NCBI RefSeq assembly: GCF_014066305.1
Contig: NW_023501062.1
Coordinates: forward strand, 610,501-674,500
DNA: 64,000 nt
Source of the DNA: Letharia columbiana
Taxonomy: Eukaryota > Ascomycota > Lecanoromycetes > Lecanorales > Parmeliaceae
Direction of reading: 5' to 3'
Each line of letters opens with the position of its first letter. Position 1 is the stretch's first letter. A program made the translations under genes and the position numbers. Positions 49,435-64,000 of the stretch are shown here, piece by piece. Below the pieces are notes generated by a model. That model was given only the letters and a program-made list of their open reading frames with translations. It made no database searches and was not told the origin of the DNA.

Positions 49435-50213
49435 AAATCTTATATTATTAATACTAAAATCTATTCTTCTTTATATAAGTTATAATATACTTTCTTTTAT
49501 ATTTACTAGTTATATATATTAAATCTTCGCGTTATATTAATTTAATATATAATATTATTAAGCGTTATAGTCTTTTATATATAGTTTTAACTTAATTTCA
49601 TCTATCTTAAGATAAATCTAAATAGAAAATTCTATTAAGACTTAATTTTTTAATATATCGTCTAATATATAATATTTATATTCTATATATATATAATTCT
49701 TAATAAAAATACGTAATTACGTAATATAGCCTTTTTTAAAACTTTTAATAAAAGTTAAATAAATAGTTAAATAAGTCTTTATTAAATTAGAAGCTATAAT
49801 ATAATAATTAAGAAGTAAACTTTTAATTTTATTTTATTAAAAAACTTAGTTAACTTAGCTATAATAGCGATATTAATATTTAAAAATATTATATATTTTA
49901 ATAGACGTATAGTATTATATAGAAATTTTCTTATAATATATAATCCTCGAGATAATTACTATAATACTCGTCGAATTAACGATATAATATATTAGAGAAA
50001 ATATTATAACTTCGCTAGTTAATTTATTACTTTAATAAAACGCTATAATTTCCTCTTATTTTTTAAACTAGTTAAATTTATAAGAGTTATTATAATGATA
50101 TATATAAATAAATAAGTAAATAGAATATCGCCGTAGCGATATATATAAATAAATAAGCGATTAAATTTACGAAGAGTAGAGCGAAGAGCGAAGTGAAGAT
50201 AATTTATTCTTTT

Positions 50214-53200
50214 AAGTCTATAGCTTCTTTACTTTAATATACGCTATATAATAAAATAAATAAGAGATATTAACTCTTATATTTAAGTATTTTTTAATAT
50301 AAGAAAAATATCTAGACTTCTTATAAGTAAAATAGTAAATTATTATATATAATTTTTTATTATTAATTATCTTTTCGACGTAGTAGTAATATTCGTTATC
50401 TTCTATTTTATCTATTATTTATTAATAATATATATCTCTTATATTAATTAATTATTTTATCGCTAGCGAATAGATTATTTATCTCTACTTTTAAAAAAGT
50501 AGATAAAATCGAAGAGAGAGCGTCTAGAGAGTTTAGCGTAAGAAGTTATAATTCGATTTTAATACTTAATAACTAAGATAAAGAAAGCTTTACTCTTAAG
50601 AAAATAAAATAAGAATAAAAGAGAGAAGTTGATAAAGAAAAAAGAGAGAGAAGTCGTTAAAGAGAGAGAAGGCTAATCTATTATTACTAATAGGATTTTA
50701 ATAAGAAAACTTTAAATATATATTAAAGCTTTTATTATCCGCCGAGCGGTTTTCTTCTTTATTTTAATAATCTAAATTTATAATTTTATCTTATCTTTAG
50801 ATTTCATTAAGATCTTAAATCTCTTATTTTTTCTCTTATTCGTTTTTTAATTTATTCTTTAATATCTAAGACTTTTAGCGATAATATTATCTCTTATCTA
50901 GAAAACTTAATTTCTTTAATTTCTTTTAAGTCTATAGTTTCTTTACTCTAATATACGCTAAATAATAAAATAAATAAGAGATATTAGCTCTTATACTTAA
51001 GTATCTTTCGATATAAAAAAAATATCTAAACTTCTTATACGTAAAATAGTAAATTATTATATATAATTTTTTATTATTAATTATCTTTTTAATATAGAAG
51101 TAGTATTCGTTATCTTTTATCTTATTTATTATTTATTAATAATATATATCTTTTATATAAATTAATTATCTTACCGCTAGCGGGTAAATTATTTATTTCT
51201 ACTTTTAAAAAAATAAGTAAAGTCGAAGAGAGGGCGTTTATAGAGTTAAGAGTAAGAAGTTATAATTCGATTTTAATATTTAATAATTAAGGTAAAGAAA
51301 GCTTCGCTTTTAAGAGAGTAAGATAAAAGTAAAAGAGAGAAATCGGCGAAGAAAGAGGAAGAGAAGTCGTCAAAGAGGGAGAAGGCTGATTTATTATTAC
51401 TAATAGAATTTTAATAAAAAAACTTTAAATATATATTAAAGCTTCTATTATCCGCTAGACGATTTTCTTCTTTATTTTAATAATCTAAATATATATAAAA
51501 GAGTTAATTTTATTAATTTAAATTCGTTAATATAAGAAGCGTATTCTTATATATCTCGTAATACTTTATAATAAGAAGCGCTTTATAGCGCTATTAATAT
51601 TAAATAATATATAATATAATAAAAGTTAAGCGAATTTTAATATTAGTGTTATAAGTAGAGGTAAATAATAGATATATTATAATAGATATATTATAATAAA
51701 TTTATAGCTTTCTATATTATCTTATCGCGAGTAATAATAAATATATAACTTTATAAGAATCTAATCTTAAATAATAATTATATAGTTAGAGATTTTCTAA
51801 TAATATATATAATATTAAGTCGTAATTTATCGAGTTAATAAAATATATAATTATCTTCTTATTAAGGTCTATAATAACTTAATTATTATTTAATTATAAT
51901 AATTATTATAATAAAGTTAGCTTTCGAGATATATTAATAATCTAAATCGTTATCTTTAATACTTAAGTATCGTCTTATAATCTAAAAATAATTATAAAAT
52001 ATATATTATAAGCGATAGCGAGAATATAAGATTTATAATAGATTTATTATAATAAATCTATTAAAAAGAAAAGAATAAGCGTTAAAACGCGATAATAAAA
52101 ATAATAATAATTAATCTTACTCGAGCGAGCTAGTTAAGACGTAAGGCTTTTCGCGTTAAAGCTATATATAGTATAACTATAGCTACTATTCTTTTTTAAG
52201 CTCTCTTCTATTATAATCTTATAGCTTTCTATCTCTTTTAACTATAATAATTCCTTCCCTTTATATTATAATAAAATTAGATCTTAATTTATTAAAATCT
52301 ATTTTTTAATTTTAATTATTAAAAAAGCTAGCGTCTCTATATTTATAAATCTAATTATAAAATATTATTAAGCGTTATAATCTTTTATATATATTAAAAT
52401 CTTATAAATAAAGATTTCTTAAAGTTTAATAGTTAGCTTTCTAAAATAATATATCTTAATTAAATCTTAATTAATTAAGAGTTAATCTTACTAATTATAT
52501 ATATAGAGATTTAAATTAAATATTTTATCTTACTTTTAAAAGAATAAGCGAAGTAATATACTTAGTTATATTATATTATCACGTTTTAATTAATCTTACT
52601 CTATATATAGAAAGCGAAATAGCTCGCTAACTATTAAGCTATTATCTTAAATATAATCTATATTTATAATCTATCTTTAATAAGTTAAAGTATTATATTT
52701 ATATTTAAAACTCGCGTATAAGCGTAATTTCGTTTTACTTCTAGATTTTATTTAAATTCTAAATCTCTTATCTCTTCTCTTATTCGTTTTCTCGTCTCTT
52801 CTTTAATATCTTAGACTTTTAGTAATAATATTACTACTTATTCTAAAATATTAATCTCTTAAACTTCTTTTAGATTTATATCTTCTCTATCTTAATATAT
52901 ATTAGATAATAGAATAAGTAAGAGATATTAACTTTTATAGTTAAATATCTTTTAATATATAAAAAATATCTAGACTTCTTATATATAAAATAGTGAACTA
53001 TTATATACGATCTCTTATTATTAATTATCTTCTTAACGTAAAAGTAATATTCGCTATCTTTTATTTTATCTATTATTTATTAATAATATATATCTCTTAT
53101 ATAAGTTAATCGTCTTATCGCTAGCGAATAAATTATTTATCTCTATTTTTAAAAAAATAGACGAAGTCGAAGAGAGAAAGTCTAAAGAGTTAAGAGTGAA

Positions 53201-53880
53201 AAGCTATAATTCGATTTTAACGCTTAATAGCTACGAGAGCGGAGTAAAATAAAAGAGAGAGAGAGAAGCTAGCGGAGAAAGAATCTTATTTATTATTTAT
53301 TAATAATATATATCTCTTATATAAGTTAATCGTCTTATCGCTAGCGAATAAATTATTTATCTCTACTTTTAAGAAAGTAAATAAAGTTAAAAAGAGAAAG
53401 TTTAAAAAGTCGAGAGTAGAGAGTTATAATTCGATTTCGATATTTAATAATTATAAAAGCGAAGCGAGATAAGAGAGAAGAAGAGAAATTAATAGAGAAA
53501 GAGAAAGAGGAGTTATCGAAGAGAGAGAAGACTAATATATCGTCGCTAATAAGATTTTAATAAGAAGATTCTAAATATATATTAAAGCTTCTATTATTTA
53601 TAAAATAATTTTCTTCTTTATTTTAATAATCTAAATATATATAAAAAAGTTAATTTTATTAATTAAAATTCGTTAATATAAAAAGCGTATTTTTATATAT
53701 CTCGCGATACTTTATAATAAAAAGCGTTTTATAACGCTATTAATATTAAATAATATATAATATAATAAAAGTTAAGCGAATTTTAATTATAAGGAATATA
53801 TTATAATAGATCTATTATAATAAATTTATTAGAAAGAAAAGAATAAGCGTTAAAACGCGATAATAAAAATAATAATAATT
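50214..53880 (+). repeat. long direct repeats of about 720 bp and related blocks
   Basis: A block with TATAATAAAATAAATAAGAGATATTA and TTATCGCTAGCGAAT-like sequence starts near 50,214, 50,926 and 52,864; a shorter piece recurs at 53,283. The first two are 712-720 bp apart. A second block (AAAGAATAAGCGTTAAAACG onward) occurs at 52,068 and 53,837. GA-rich stretches (GAAGAGAGAGCG-like) sit inside. No gene is seen. Confidence 0.65.
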
Positions 53881-54439
53881 AATCTTATTCGAGTTAGCTA
53901 ATTAAAGCGTAAGACTCTTCGCGCTAAAGCTATATATAATATAATTATAACTATTATTCTTCTTTAAACTTTCTTCTATTATAATTTTATAATTTTCTAT
54001 CTCTTTTAATTATAATAATATAATTTCTTCTCTTTTAATTATAATAAAATTAGATCTTAATTTATTAAGATTTATTTTTTAATCTTAATTATTAGAAAAG
54101 TTAGCGCTTACGCTAGAAGCTTAATAATCTTAATAATATAATATCTCTTAACTTTAACTACTCTATAATAATTATCTTTACTTTTAATTTTTTTATTTAT
54201 ATATATTAATAGATTTTTTTATTTATATATATTAATAAATTTTCTTATACGCTATTTCTTTATAAATCTCGAGTATTATAGCTTTTAATTATAGTTTTAA
54301 TTATAGTAATTTCTTAGTTAATAGCTTAGCTATATATCTCGATTATATAAATTTATATCTATCGTTAATCTAGCTTAAATTAATACGATTTAAACTCTAT
54401 AAGTTATTTATAATTACGTTAATAAGAAGAAATTATTTA

Positions 54440-56300
54440 ACTAAGATATTAAATATAAAATTAATCGTATTTTAATATTTATTAAAAAGATTATTATAAA
54501 TTTAAAGAAAGTAAAGATAGATACTAAGAATATAAAGATAGAGGTTAAAAATATAAAGATAGAGGTTAAGAAGATTATTAAAGAATTAAAGTTAGCTATT
54601 AATAATAATATTAATATATTTTATACTACTAAAAATTCTAAATTTAGTAAAAAAGATAGAGCTCTTAATTAAAAGCTTTATAAAAGTAATAAAAATTTTA
54701 TTCTATTAAGCGAGACGACTAATTAAATAATATCGAATTTTAAAATTATTTAATCTAATAATGATCGCGAGATATAAAAACTCGATTTCGAGTTAGAATA
54801 AATAGTTATTAGCGACTATAAAGTAGAGAAATATAAATCTAAAAAACGCGGATCTAAGAAACACGTAACTAAGAAATATGTATCTGAGAAATATATATCT
54901 AAAATCGAAATAATTTCGATATCTCTATTTATTATCTTCTACTCTATATAAATTCTAATTAATATATATATATTTAAATAATATCTAAGAAGCGTAAGAT
55001 AACTATTACGCTTATATTAATAATCTTATTTAAATAAGCTTATATTAGTTTCCGCTATTATAATATTCTAAATAATTTATTTATTTAAAATTATACGCTA
55101 ATCTAGACTTAAATTAAGATTCTTTAATATTTTAAAATAATATTATTTAAAAATAATTTTATTTATATTTAGTAAACTCTTCTCTTAATATAAAGCGCTC
55201 TCTTCTATTATATACCCGCTTTTAATAAAATATTAATCGAGTTATAAAAGATTATTAATTAGTATTATATTATTTTTAGCGAATTTATTTAAACTATAAA
55301 CGTTAAATATACTAGATTATTCGATTTAGCGAAATTTATATTATTTATAATAAAGATCGAGAAAGCTTTAATTAACGATTATAATATTAAAGTTATTAGT
55401 TATATTAAGAAGATTTATAAAGAATATAAATTAAGAGTAAAGAAGAGAGACTTAGATCTTATTACTTAATACGTTATTTATTCTCTTTTTAGCTATATAT
55501 TTAAGTATTTTAATTAAGTCGAGAAATATAAGAGGGTAATAAAGAAGAAATATATTGAAGACGTATTAAGGGAATTTTTATAAGTCTTTAAATATATAAT
55601 CTTCTTCTTTCTTTCTTTAAATTCTTTCTTCTTATAAATATAAAAAACTTAAATAATTATTTAAATTCTATATTAATATTTCTCTAGCTACTTAAAAGTT
55701 TATAATTAGAAAATTTATATAAATTTAATTATCTATTAACTAATAATAGCTAAGAATATAAAGATTTTTTTATAGTAATTAATATATATATTATAGAGAT
55801 ATTAAAGCGCGATATAGTACTTTAGATTTCTCTTATAAAGATTAATATAACGAATCTAAAGAATACGACTCTCGAGAAACTTTTTACTTTCTTTAAATTA
55901 TTAACTCTATAATCTTTAAACTAAGTATTTCTTAAAGCGAGCGACGTTATCGAGAGTAAAATAGCGAATAAAGAGAATATAAATAAGAAGAATATAAATA
56001 AAGAGAATATAAATAGAGAGAATATAAATAAAGAGAATATAAATAAGAAGAATACGAATAGAGAGAATATAAATAGAGAGAATATAAATAGAGATAAGTA
56101 GTTAAATAAAGCGGATAAGAATAGAAGTATTAGATTAGATTAGGAAATAAAGAAATAAAGATTATATTATTATAAGCGAAAACGATAATCTTAATTAAAT
56201 AAGATTTAATAATTTAATAATCTTATAATAGAGAAAAGTATACTTTTATCTATAAATCGATAATTTATACTTTTAATTATATCTTATTAGTATTATTAAA
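54440..56300 (+). pseudogene. RIPed gag-like or other element ORF relic
   Basis: A plus-strand frame is Lys/Ile/Asn-rich, with coiled-coil-like runs near 54,500-54,600 (KIEVKNIKIEVKKIIKELK). Later comes the 15 bp repeat array listed separately, then a short basic motif near 56,165 where a CCHC zinc knuckle would fit if Tyr codons were once Cys or His. Many stops interrupt. A retroelement gag or LINE ORF1 is possible; this is inference from composition only. Confidence 0.35.
55976..56095 (+). repeat. eight copies of a 15 bp unit (five-residue repeat)
   Basis: Units AATATAAATA(A/G)AGAG, and AATATAAATAAGAAG variants, start at 55,976 and every 15 bp to 56,081. In frame they encode an ENINK/ENINR-type pentapeptide, so the repeat was probably inside a coding sequence before RIP. 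Confidence 0.85.
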
Positions 56301-59300
56301 TAAATCTTAATCGATTAAGATCTAATACTAGTAATATATACTTTTAAATCTCTAATTAATTTACGATTTATAGACTCTTCTATATACTCTATAATAGCGA
56401 ATTTATATAGAATCTTATATATATAGATAGTCTATATTCGAGAACTAGTCTATTATATATATAAAGATAAATCTATTATCTTACGCGTAATACTCTTATA
56501 CTCCGACTAAAAGCGTAATATCGTATTTAAATATCTTTTTATCTTTTAACTCTTTTTCGACTCGCTTATTATTTACTAATTATTCTCGTAGTATATTACT
56601 TTTAACTCTTCGCTATTATTCTATCGCTAGACTCTATTAACTATTTTCTTTTTATATCTATTAACTTCGCTATTTCGATTAAAGATATATCTAAAGAGCG
56701 TTAATATTACTTTTAATCCTTTATTATTATCTTATTACTAGACTCTATTAACTATTTTCTCTTCGCGTTTATTAACTTCGCTATTTCGATTAAAGATATA
56801 TTTAAAAAGCGTTAACGTTATTTTCGACTTTTCGCTATTATCTTATCGCTAGATTTTATTAGCTATTTTCTCTTTATATTTATTAACTTCGCTATCTTAA
56901 TTAAAGATATATTTAAAAAAGATTAACTCTCTCTTTTATTAAATACTCGTCTAGTATAAATATATTAACGCTAGATATCTTAATCGAGTATATTAATAAT
57001 TTATATAGAGTTCTTATCTTTATATTAGATAAAAGAAGATTATACTTTATTATACTCTATATCTTATATATAAACTTAAAATTCTATTATTAATATTAAT
57101 TAGTAAAGTCGATAATTAAATAATAATAAATATTTATATTTATAATAGATAATTACGATTTATATTTAACTATATATTAAAATTTATATATAGACTTAAC
57201 GTTCTCTTTTTAATATTAATTAATAAGATTAATAAATAAATAATAATAATAATTTATATCTATAAGTAATATCAATTATCTTTCGATATTATCGTCTATC
57301 TTTCTTTTAATTAAAGAAGTAATCTAATTATTTAACTTATTCTTAATTTATAAAAAACTCTATATAGTATATTAGCTTTAGCGCTATCGAATCTCGCTAT
57401 ATAGATATATAATTTCTATTATTAGCGTATTTATAAAGCTATTAAGCTCTATTAAGTAATCTCGACGCTTTAACTACGCTTTTAATTCGCTTTTATATAA
57501 ATTAAATACTATCTATTAACTATATCGACTTATAAATAATTATAATTAATTATTATTTATATTTAAATCGCCGAGCTTATAATCTTTTTAAATATCTATA
57601 AATATATATATATCCGCGCGCGGGATATATTAATCTTCTTATTAAATTACTTTTAAAGCGATCGCTTATCTATAAGCTCTTCTAGATCTATATAAAGTTA
57701 AGACTATAGTCGAAAATAAATTTATAGCTAGAATTAGACGTCGATATTTATTATTTTATTTAAATATTTAAATATAATCTACTTCGCTTTAAAATATATT
57801 CGCTTTTATTATAAACTCTTTTAAGATTAAGTTTAATACGCGTAGCGATAATATATAAATATCGTTAATAGTAAGCTAGCGTATATTAGATCTCTCTATA
57901 TAAAGACGAGTATTAAAATCTTTAATAGCGTCTCTAATTTAATCTATTAATTATTACTATAATACTATATTATTAATTAAAATATTATATAAATTAATAT
58001 CGACGATAGAGAGCTTAATATATATTCTAATAGAATCGCGTTCTATTAATAACGCTTATTACTTTAATCATCTAGAATATATAATAAAGCCGCTTAATAG
58101 TATAAGTTATAGAAATAAAAGTTCGATTATATATATTCTATATAGACTATATTCTATCGACTATTATATATTATAAGATTTATTATCTTATCTATTCTAT
58201 AGCTTAGCTTATAGATCTTTTATCTATTATTTATCTAATTTACGCTTTTATAGCTCTATTATTTATATTATCTTCTTAAGAAGTTTCTCTATAATTAAGA
58301 TTAGTATAAATTAGAGAATAATAAATAACTCTTATTTAATAATTAGTCTCGCTTACTTACTTTTTATATAAACTATATAAAATAATCTTATTATTATATA
58401 CGATATATTTAATTTAACTTTATAATACGTAATAAAATAAGACGATTACTTTTACGAATTCTCTACGATTATAATTAGTCTAGATTTATATAATAATAAA
58501 TAATTATAAAAGAATTAGTCTCTAATTTACTATAAGATAATTTTACTATATTACTCGCAACGCTTATAGCTTTAACTAAGAGCGTAGAGCTATTTATATA
58601 AGTCTTCTTTTTAAATAACTCTTTTAAGAATACCTCGCTATTTAAAAAGAATACTCGTTTTCTCTTATCGATACGCTAAGACGCTAGCTTTCGAGCGATC
58701 TACTAAAAAGCTTTATTCTTCTTCTTATTCTTATAGAAATCCGAGTTCTTATTATTATCCCCTCTCCCCTTTATATCTTATATATTCTTCTCTCTCTTTA
58801 TATTTTATACGTCTTTATTAATTAACGAACTCGTAGTCTTTTTATATTATTTCTTCTTCTACTTTTTACTACTTTTATATCTTAATCGCTTACTCTAATA
58901 CTTTATCTTATTTATAAGATAATTAAAAATCTTTAAAGGTATCTTAAATTTATTAATAACTTCTACGCTGGCGAAGCGATTAATAAATATCTTATTATTT
59001 ATCTACTCTATCTTATTATTATTCTCTTTCTTTATATCCTCCTCTTTTTTATAATTTTATACTCGTTTATACTACGCGGAAAATCCCTTATTACGATATT
59101 AATTAATAATCGAAATTTTATATTCTAACTTATATTTATCGTCGGGCTTCTTTAACGTTAATATTTATAAGTAATTAAAAAAGGCTATATATATATTCTA
59201 TCGCCGCGCGAATAATACTATTTATATCGAAGAGTTAAAGATTATAAATATCTAATAATAATTTAATTTATAATATTATCTATTAAATTTCTTTAAGAGA

Positions 59301-62300
59301 AAGCTATACTTATAATAATATTTAAATATAAATTTTTTAAGATATAGAGAGTAGATTAAAAATAATAATAAATGATTATCTAGTATAATATTAAGGCGCT
59401 AAATCTAAATCTTAATCTCGTAAGATCTAATAAGTTAATCTTATTTTCTAATATATTTTAAATAGAAATCTTATATTCTTCGCGATTAAGCTAATTATTA
59501 ATAATATATCTATTATAACTCGATTTATATAGTCTTATTAACGCTTTTATTAATAATATTTTATATATTATAGCTAATATTATAAACGTTTTATCGAATA
59601 TCGCGAATTCGTTATTACTTTTAATATCTATATATTAAATTCGCTAATTAATTAATCGCCTAAATAATATTAATAAAATCGATATCGCTATTAACGCTAT
59701 TATTAAAGTCTATTAAGCGAAGACTAATATATTCGCGCGCGACTTATAGCTAAGTCGTTAGATATAATTTATAAACTTTCTATATTTTATCTAATATTAA
59801 TCTACGCTATAGATTATTAATTATATTAATATCTTAAGTTAACTTTAGAATATTAATAACGTACTACGAAATCTTTATTATATCTTTTAGAAAAAGAATA
59901 TATCTTTATAATTTAGAGATAGTATTAAAGTCTTATAATATATAACGAAGCGTAAATAGCGAATACTAGAAGAACTTTAAGCTCGAAGATATATAAAGAA
60001 TATATAGATATTTTTTAGAAAATAAGATTATTAGATAAATATATATTATCTAAAATATACTATTAATTAGCTACGAAGATAAATTAAAAAAGTAAATATA
60101 TATATCGTAATATATTACTATATATATACTCTCTATAAGATATATACGCGAATATAGAAAAAGTACTTAGTCTCGTCTATAATTTATATATTATAATTAT
60201 ATAGAAATACGCTATATTTAAAGTTTTAGAATTTAGATATAAAATCGATTCGCGTTAAGATAATCTTCGCGTTAGAGTAACCCTATACTAAATATAGCGT
60301 ATTTCTATATAATTAAATTCTATATAATTTCTATTTATTCTTTTATACTATACGTTCTACTATTTATAATAATAGAAACTATAGAAACTATAGATTAGTA
60401 AGTTTATTTTAAAATTATAGCGTTCGTAATTATTTAATTAATTATTTTATTATTATACGATATACGATAGTAGAAATATAGATAACTATAGCGAGTATTA
60501 TTTATATAACTACTATATTAGTAGTAAGACTCTTTATTTAAATCATTCTCTTTTAGAGTTATATTATTATTCTCTCTTTTACTTATATCTATATATTCTA
60601 TATATAGCTTTATTTTTACTTTTAGAGTATATCGCTTAGATATTAAGAAGTTTTTCTAGCGCTAAGAGAGTCTTTCTAGATTATTTATATATTTAGAAAG
60701 ATCTTAGCTACTCTTATATTAAATATATCTAATTATATATTTATATATCTATATATCTATATAATTACTTATATATACGTTATTTCTATATAGTTATACT
60801 ATTTACGAGTACTAAGTTATCTCTTATATCGATTTTCTCTTATCTTAAATAGTCGCGACTTAAAGTATATAAGTAAAAAGTAAAGTAAAAAATATATAGA
60901 AAGTATTCTCTAAGATATATATATATTATTAGCCTTCTATTTAATAATCTTTTATAATTATAAATCTTATATAAATATTATTTATTACTCTTATAATCGA
61001 AATATAGTCAAGAAATAAAATAACTCTTCTTCTTTACTCTTATTAAAAGTAATATCTATATTATCTTAATTTAACGATTAAATCTTTAAGATTAAAGATA
61101 TAATATTATTATCTAGCGATATTAGATTTAGTAGCCTCTATATAGTAACGTTTATATTCTTCTTAATCTCTTAAATTCGCCGCTAATCTTCGCTTTTAAT
61201 ATTCTTAATATCTATACTTTATAATTAGCTCGATCTCTATTAATATAATTAATTATAATAAACTTAATCGACTACGCTTCGAGATCTTTATCTTTAAAAA
61301 TTAAATATTTTAACTTTTAATTAAGAGGTTTAATATAAACTTAAGAATATTATAATATAATATTATAATCTCTAAAATACTAAAGATAATATAATATATT
61401 ATCTTCGTAAGACTTATTTTTAACTATATTAAGCTTTAAAAGCTATTATTATATTTTTAGTATAGATAATAAAAAGATAGATTTATAGAAGTCTATAGAA
61501 AAGATATCTATTAGTTAGAAATTTACTTCGATAAGAGAATAAAGATATTAGGCGTAAATACTTTCTATAAAATAAAATAGATCTTATTTATCGTAATCGA
61601 GTTCTATAGCTTATTTTAAGCTCGGCGTAAATCGTTATTAATAATATCTTTCTCTTTTATTATTATTTATTTAATATTAAAGTCTTATATTATATAAAGA
61701 TAATAGACTTTAATAAGAGTTATAATTCTATATTCTTAAGAGATCGTTAGATCTAAAACTCGTATTCGCTTATATATATTAAAATCGAGAATTTCGATAT
61801 CTTATAACGTCTTCTTATATTTCTAATATTACTTTATATCGAATAGATATCGCTTAAAGATAGTATTTAATTTCTTAATACGCGTTTAATATTATTATTA
61901 TAAAGATTTAATTTACTTCTTTAATAACCGCTATTAACTCTTTAATAAAAGCTATATTATCGATAAATAATACTTTAATATCCTTCTCTTCTTTAGATAT
62001 AATTAAATTCGCTTTATTAGATTATATAGTCGACTAGCGCCTAGCCTTTTAAATACTTAATAGAAATATATAATTTAATTATTAATTAAGTCGACTATCT
62101 TCGTTAATATATCCGCTATTTTATCTCCGCCTCGCTTTCGAGTAGCTAGCTTTTTTTTTACTTATCTATATTCTTTTTTTTAATTAACTATTTCTAAATA
62201 TAACTTTTATACCTCTCGCGTTATAAATTTCTATCGATCTATTATAGCGATTAAGATTATATTATTTTTACTTTATTTCTAATATACCCGCACTCGATTA

Positions 62301-64000
62301 AAGAATAGATTCTTTATCTTTTATCTCTTATTTCTCTTTTCGTCGTAAATTTATAATTTACTATATTACGATTTATTATATTATAATTTACTATATTATA
62401 AAAAAAATATTTAAAAATTCTATAAGTTCTCTTTAGCGTTAATAGAAGAGTTTATTATTATTATAACTACTCTCAATTATTTAAATCTTATAAAAAGTTT
62501 ATCTTATATAAATTAGCTTTCTTTATTATAATAATCTTTTAAGATAATAGAATTCTTAATTATATCTCTATCGAGTTTATTTATATCGCGAGATATATCG
62601 AATAATTAAGAGCTAGAATTAATAACGACAATAGAGTTTAGATTATATTCGTTATCTTTTATAGTCTCGCGATAGATCTTAATTAACTTTAATAACGTAA
62701 TTATCTATATATTATACTCTCTATTAAATTTATCTTCGCGGGCGACCTATTTTAAAAATAAGAATATTTATCGAGCTATAAACTTTCTCGAAAGAGAAAT
62801 CTTAATTTCGAATTTATCTATTATAATTAAATTACTTTTATTTAATATAATTATAGCTAATTTTAATAGATATCGAGATATAAAGATAATAGATAGTATA
62901 AAGAATATTATTAAATCTCGCTAGCTAGTCTTTAAATATACTTTCTTTAATATTAATCAATATAAGAATCTAGTATTTAAGATAATTAATAATATATAAT
63001 AGCTTATAGATAAGATTTAAAATAATTAAGATTAGCGAATATCGCTAAAAATTAATAAATAATAATAAAGTATAAATTATTATTTCTCTTATATATTACT
63101 TAGTATTCGCTATAAATATTATAAAACGCCTAAAAAGCGAGATATAAGATCTTTCGCGTTATCTAGAATAAATAAATAAATAAAGTATTTAAGAATAATA
63201 ATTTCGCTAGAATAGTCTTACTTTACGATTCTCGCTATCTACTTATCTATAATAATTTAATCTTTATAATAAATAATATATCTCGAGAGAGTATTATTCG
63301 CTCTTTAGGCGATTCTCTCTTATTTTAGATTAGTTAATATATTATAAGCTAACGATCTTATTCGCTAATATACTCTTCTTTAATTAATTATCTTTCTATA
63401 TAAGTTCTTAAATAAATAATTAAATTTCGAATAATATAAATAACTCGTTTATTTATTTTAATATTATTATTAATAGCTTAATTAAAATAGATAGTTATTA
63501 TAAATATAAAATCTTTATCTAATCTAATCGTAATTATAAATAAAAAAGTTAAAAAGATTCTTCGAGATAAGACTTTTAATCGCGATTCTAATTTAAAAAG
63601 AATATTAAAATCTAACGAAGATTTTAATAAATACGAAATAAAGGATATTAACGATAAATTAATTATTATAAAAGACTTAGAAATTAATATAGATTTAAAT
63701 AGAGATAATAAAGTTAGCGTAGAGAAGATATAGAATCTATTAAGATTAAGGAATAATAATAAAAATAGATTAGCGATAAATATAGATATAGATACTTTAC
63801 GAGGCGTATTTATATCTTAAACTATATATATATTAAATTATTATAAAAATTAATCTCGAATAAAAATATATTATTATATTCGAAAGTCTTATAAAGTTTT
63901 ATTATTCTAATAATTATATAATAATTATATTATCTTATACTATCGAGCTATCTTTAAATTAACTTAAATCTCCGCTAGCGTATTATTTAATTAATTAATA
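56301..64000. other. RIPed sequence, element relics without clear identity
   Basis: AT-rich, with CA and TG absent. CG-containing blocks persist, some recurring locally (GCTAGACTCTATTAACTATT-like blocks at about 56,630, 56,750 and 56,850). A plus-strand frame at about 63,500-63,750 is Lys/Asp/Asn-rich and open for some 70 codons without motifs. No reverse transcriptase, integrase or transposase motif could be read with confidence. Confidence 0.45.

Overview
The window reads as a chromosome piece from a filamentous ascomycete (Pezizomycotina). The genes have 47-67 bp GT-AG introns, the protein families are typical of such fungi, and about 50 kb carries the footprint of repeat-induced point mutation (RIP). 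I cannot name the species; a Dothideomycete-like genome with AT isochores would fit.

Region 1 (1-13,480) has ordinary base composition and is sparsely genic. A DUF6604-family gene runs off the left edge on the minus strand (1-2506, one intron). A short cysteine-rich frame beside a signal-peptide-like frame (4433-4757, minus) may be a frameshifted small secreted protein. An intronless aminoglycoside-phosphotransferase-fold gene lies at 5259-6695 (plus). A secreted, cysteine-containing protein with about 11-12 exons spans 9825-12898 (plus); one segment of it, near 12,226-12,316, cannot be joined cleanly. The spaces between hold little beyond a 146 bp inverted-repeat element near 7.6 kb.

Region 2 (13,481-64,000) is AT-rich and almost empty of the dinucleotides CA and TG, while CG is kept: extreme CpA-type RIP on both strands. 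It is built from nested and tandem repeats. These include five copies of an unclassified element (called family A here), a chromodomain-type Ty3/Gypsy retrotransposon (24,354-35,875) split by a second LTR element with a 5 bp target duplication, another LTR element (36,085-about 38,458), a 791 bp tandem array, a 775 bp foldback element with an 8 bp target duplication, a 314 bp tandem array, a 34 bp minisatellite, and long repeats at 50-54 kb. No intact gene is seen. RIP also removes ATG codons, because they contain TG.

Two islands inside this tract escaped RIP: the core of family A copy 2 (about 16,590-17,900) and all of copy 4 (28,866-30,580, minus). They match RIPed relatives nearby and show the pre-mutation sequence. 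Two spots look like assembly problems rather than biology: a 270 bp poly-A stretch (38,481-38,751) and a 190-200 bp duplication, differing mainly by single-base indels, around an unmutated 250 bp insert (21,991-22,634).

All calls were made by reading the sequence; no database search was run. Family assignments rest on remembered motifs, and boundaries inside the AT-rich tract are approximate.
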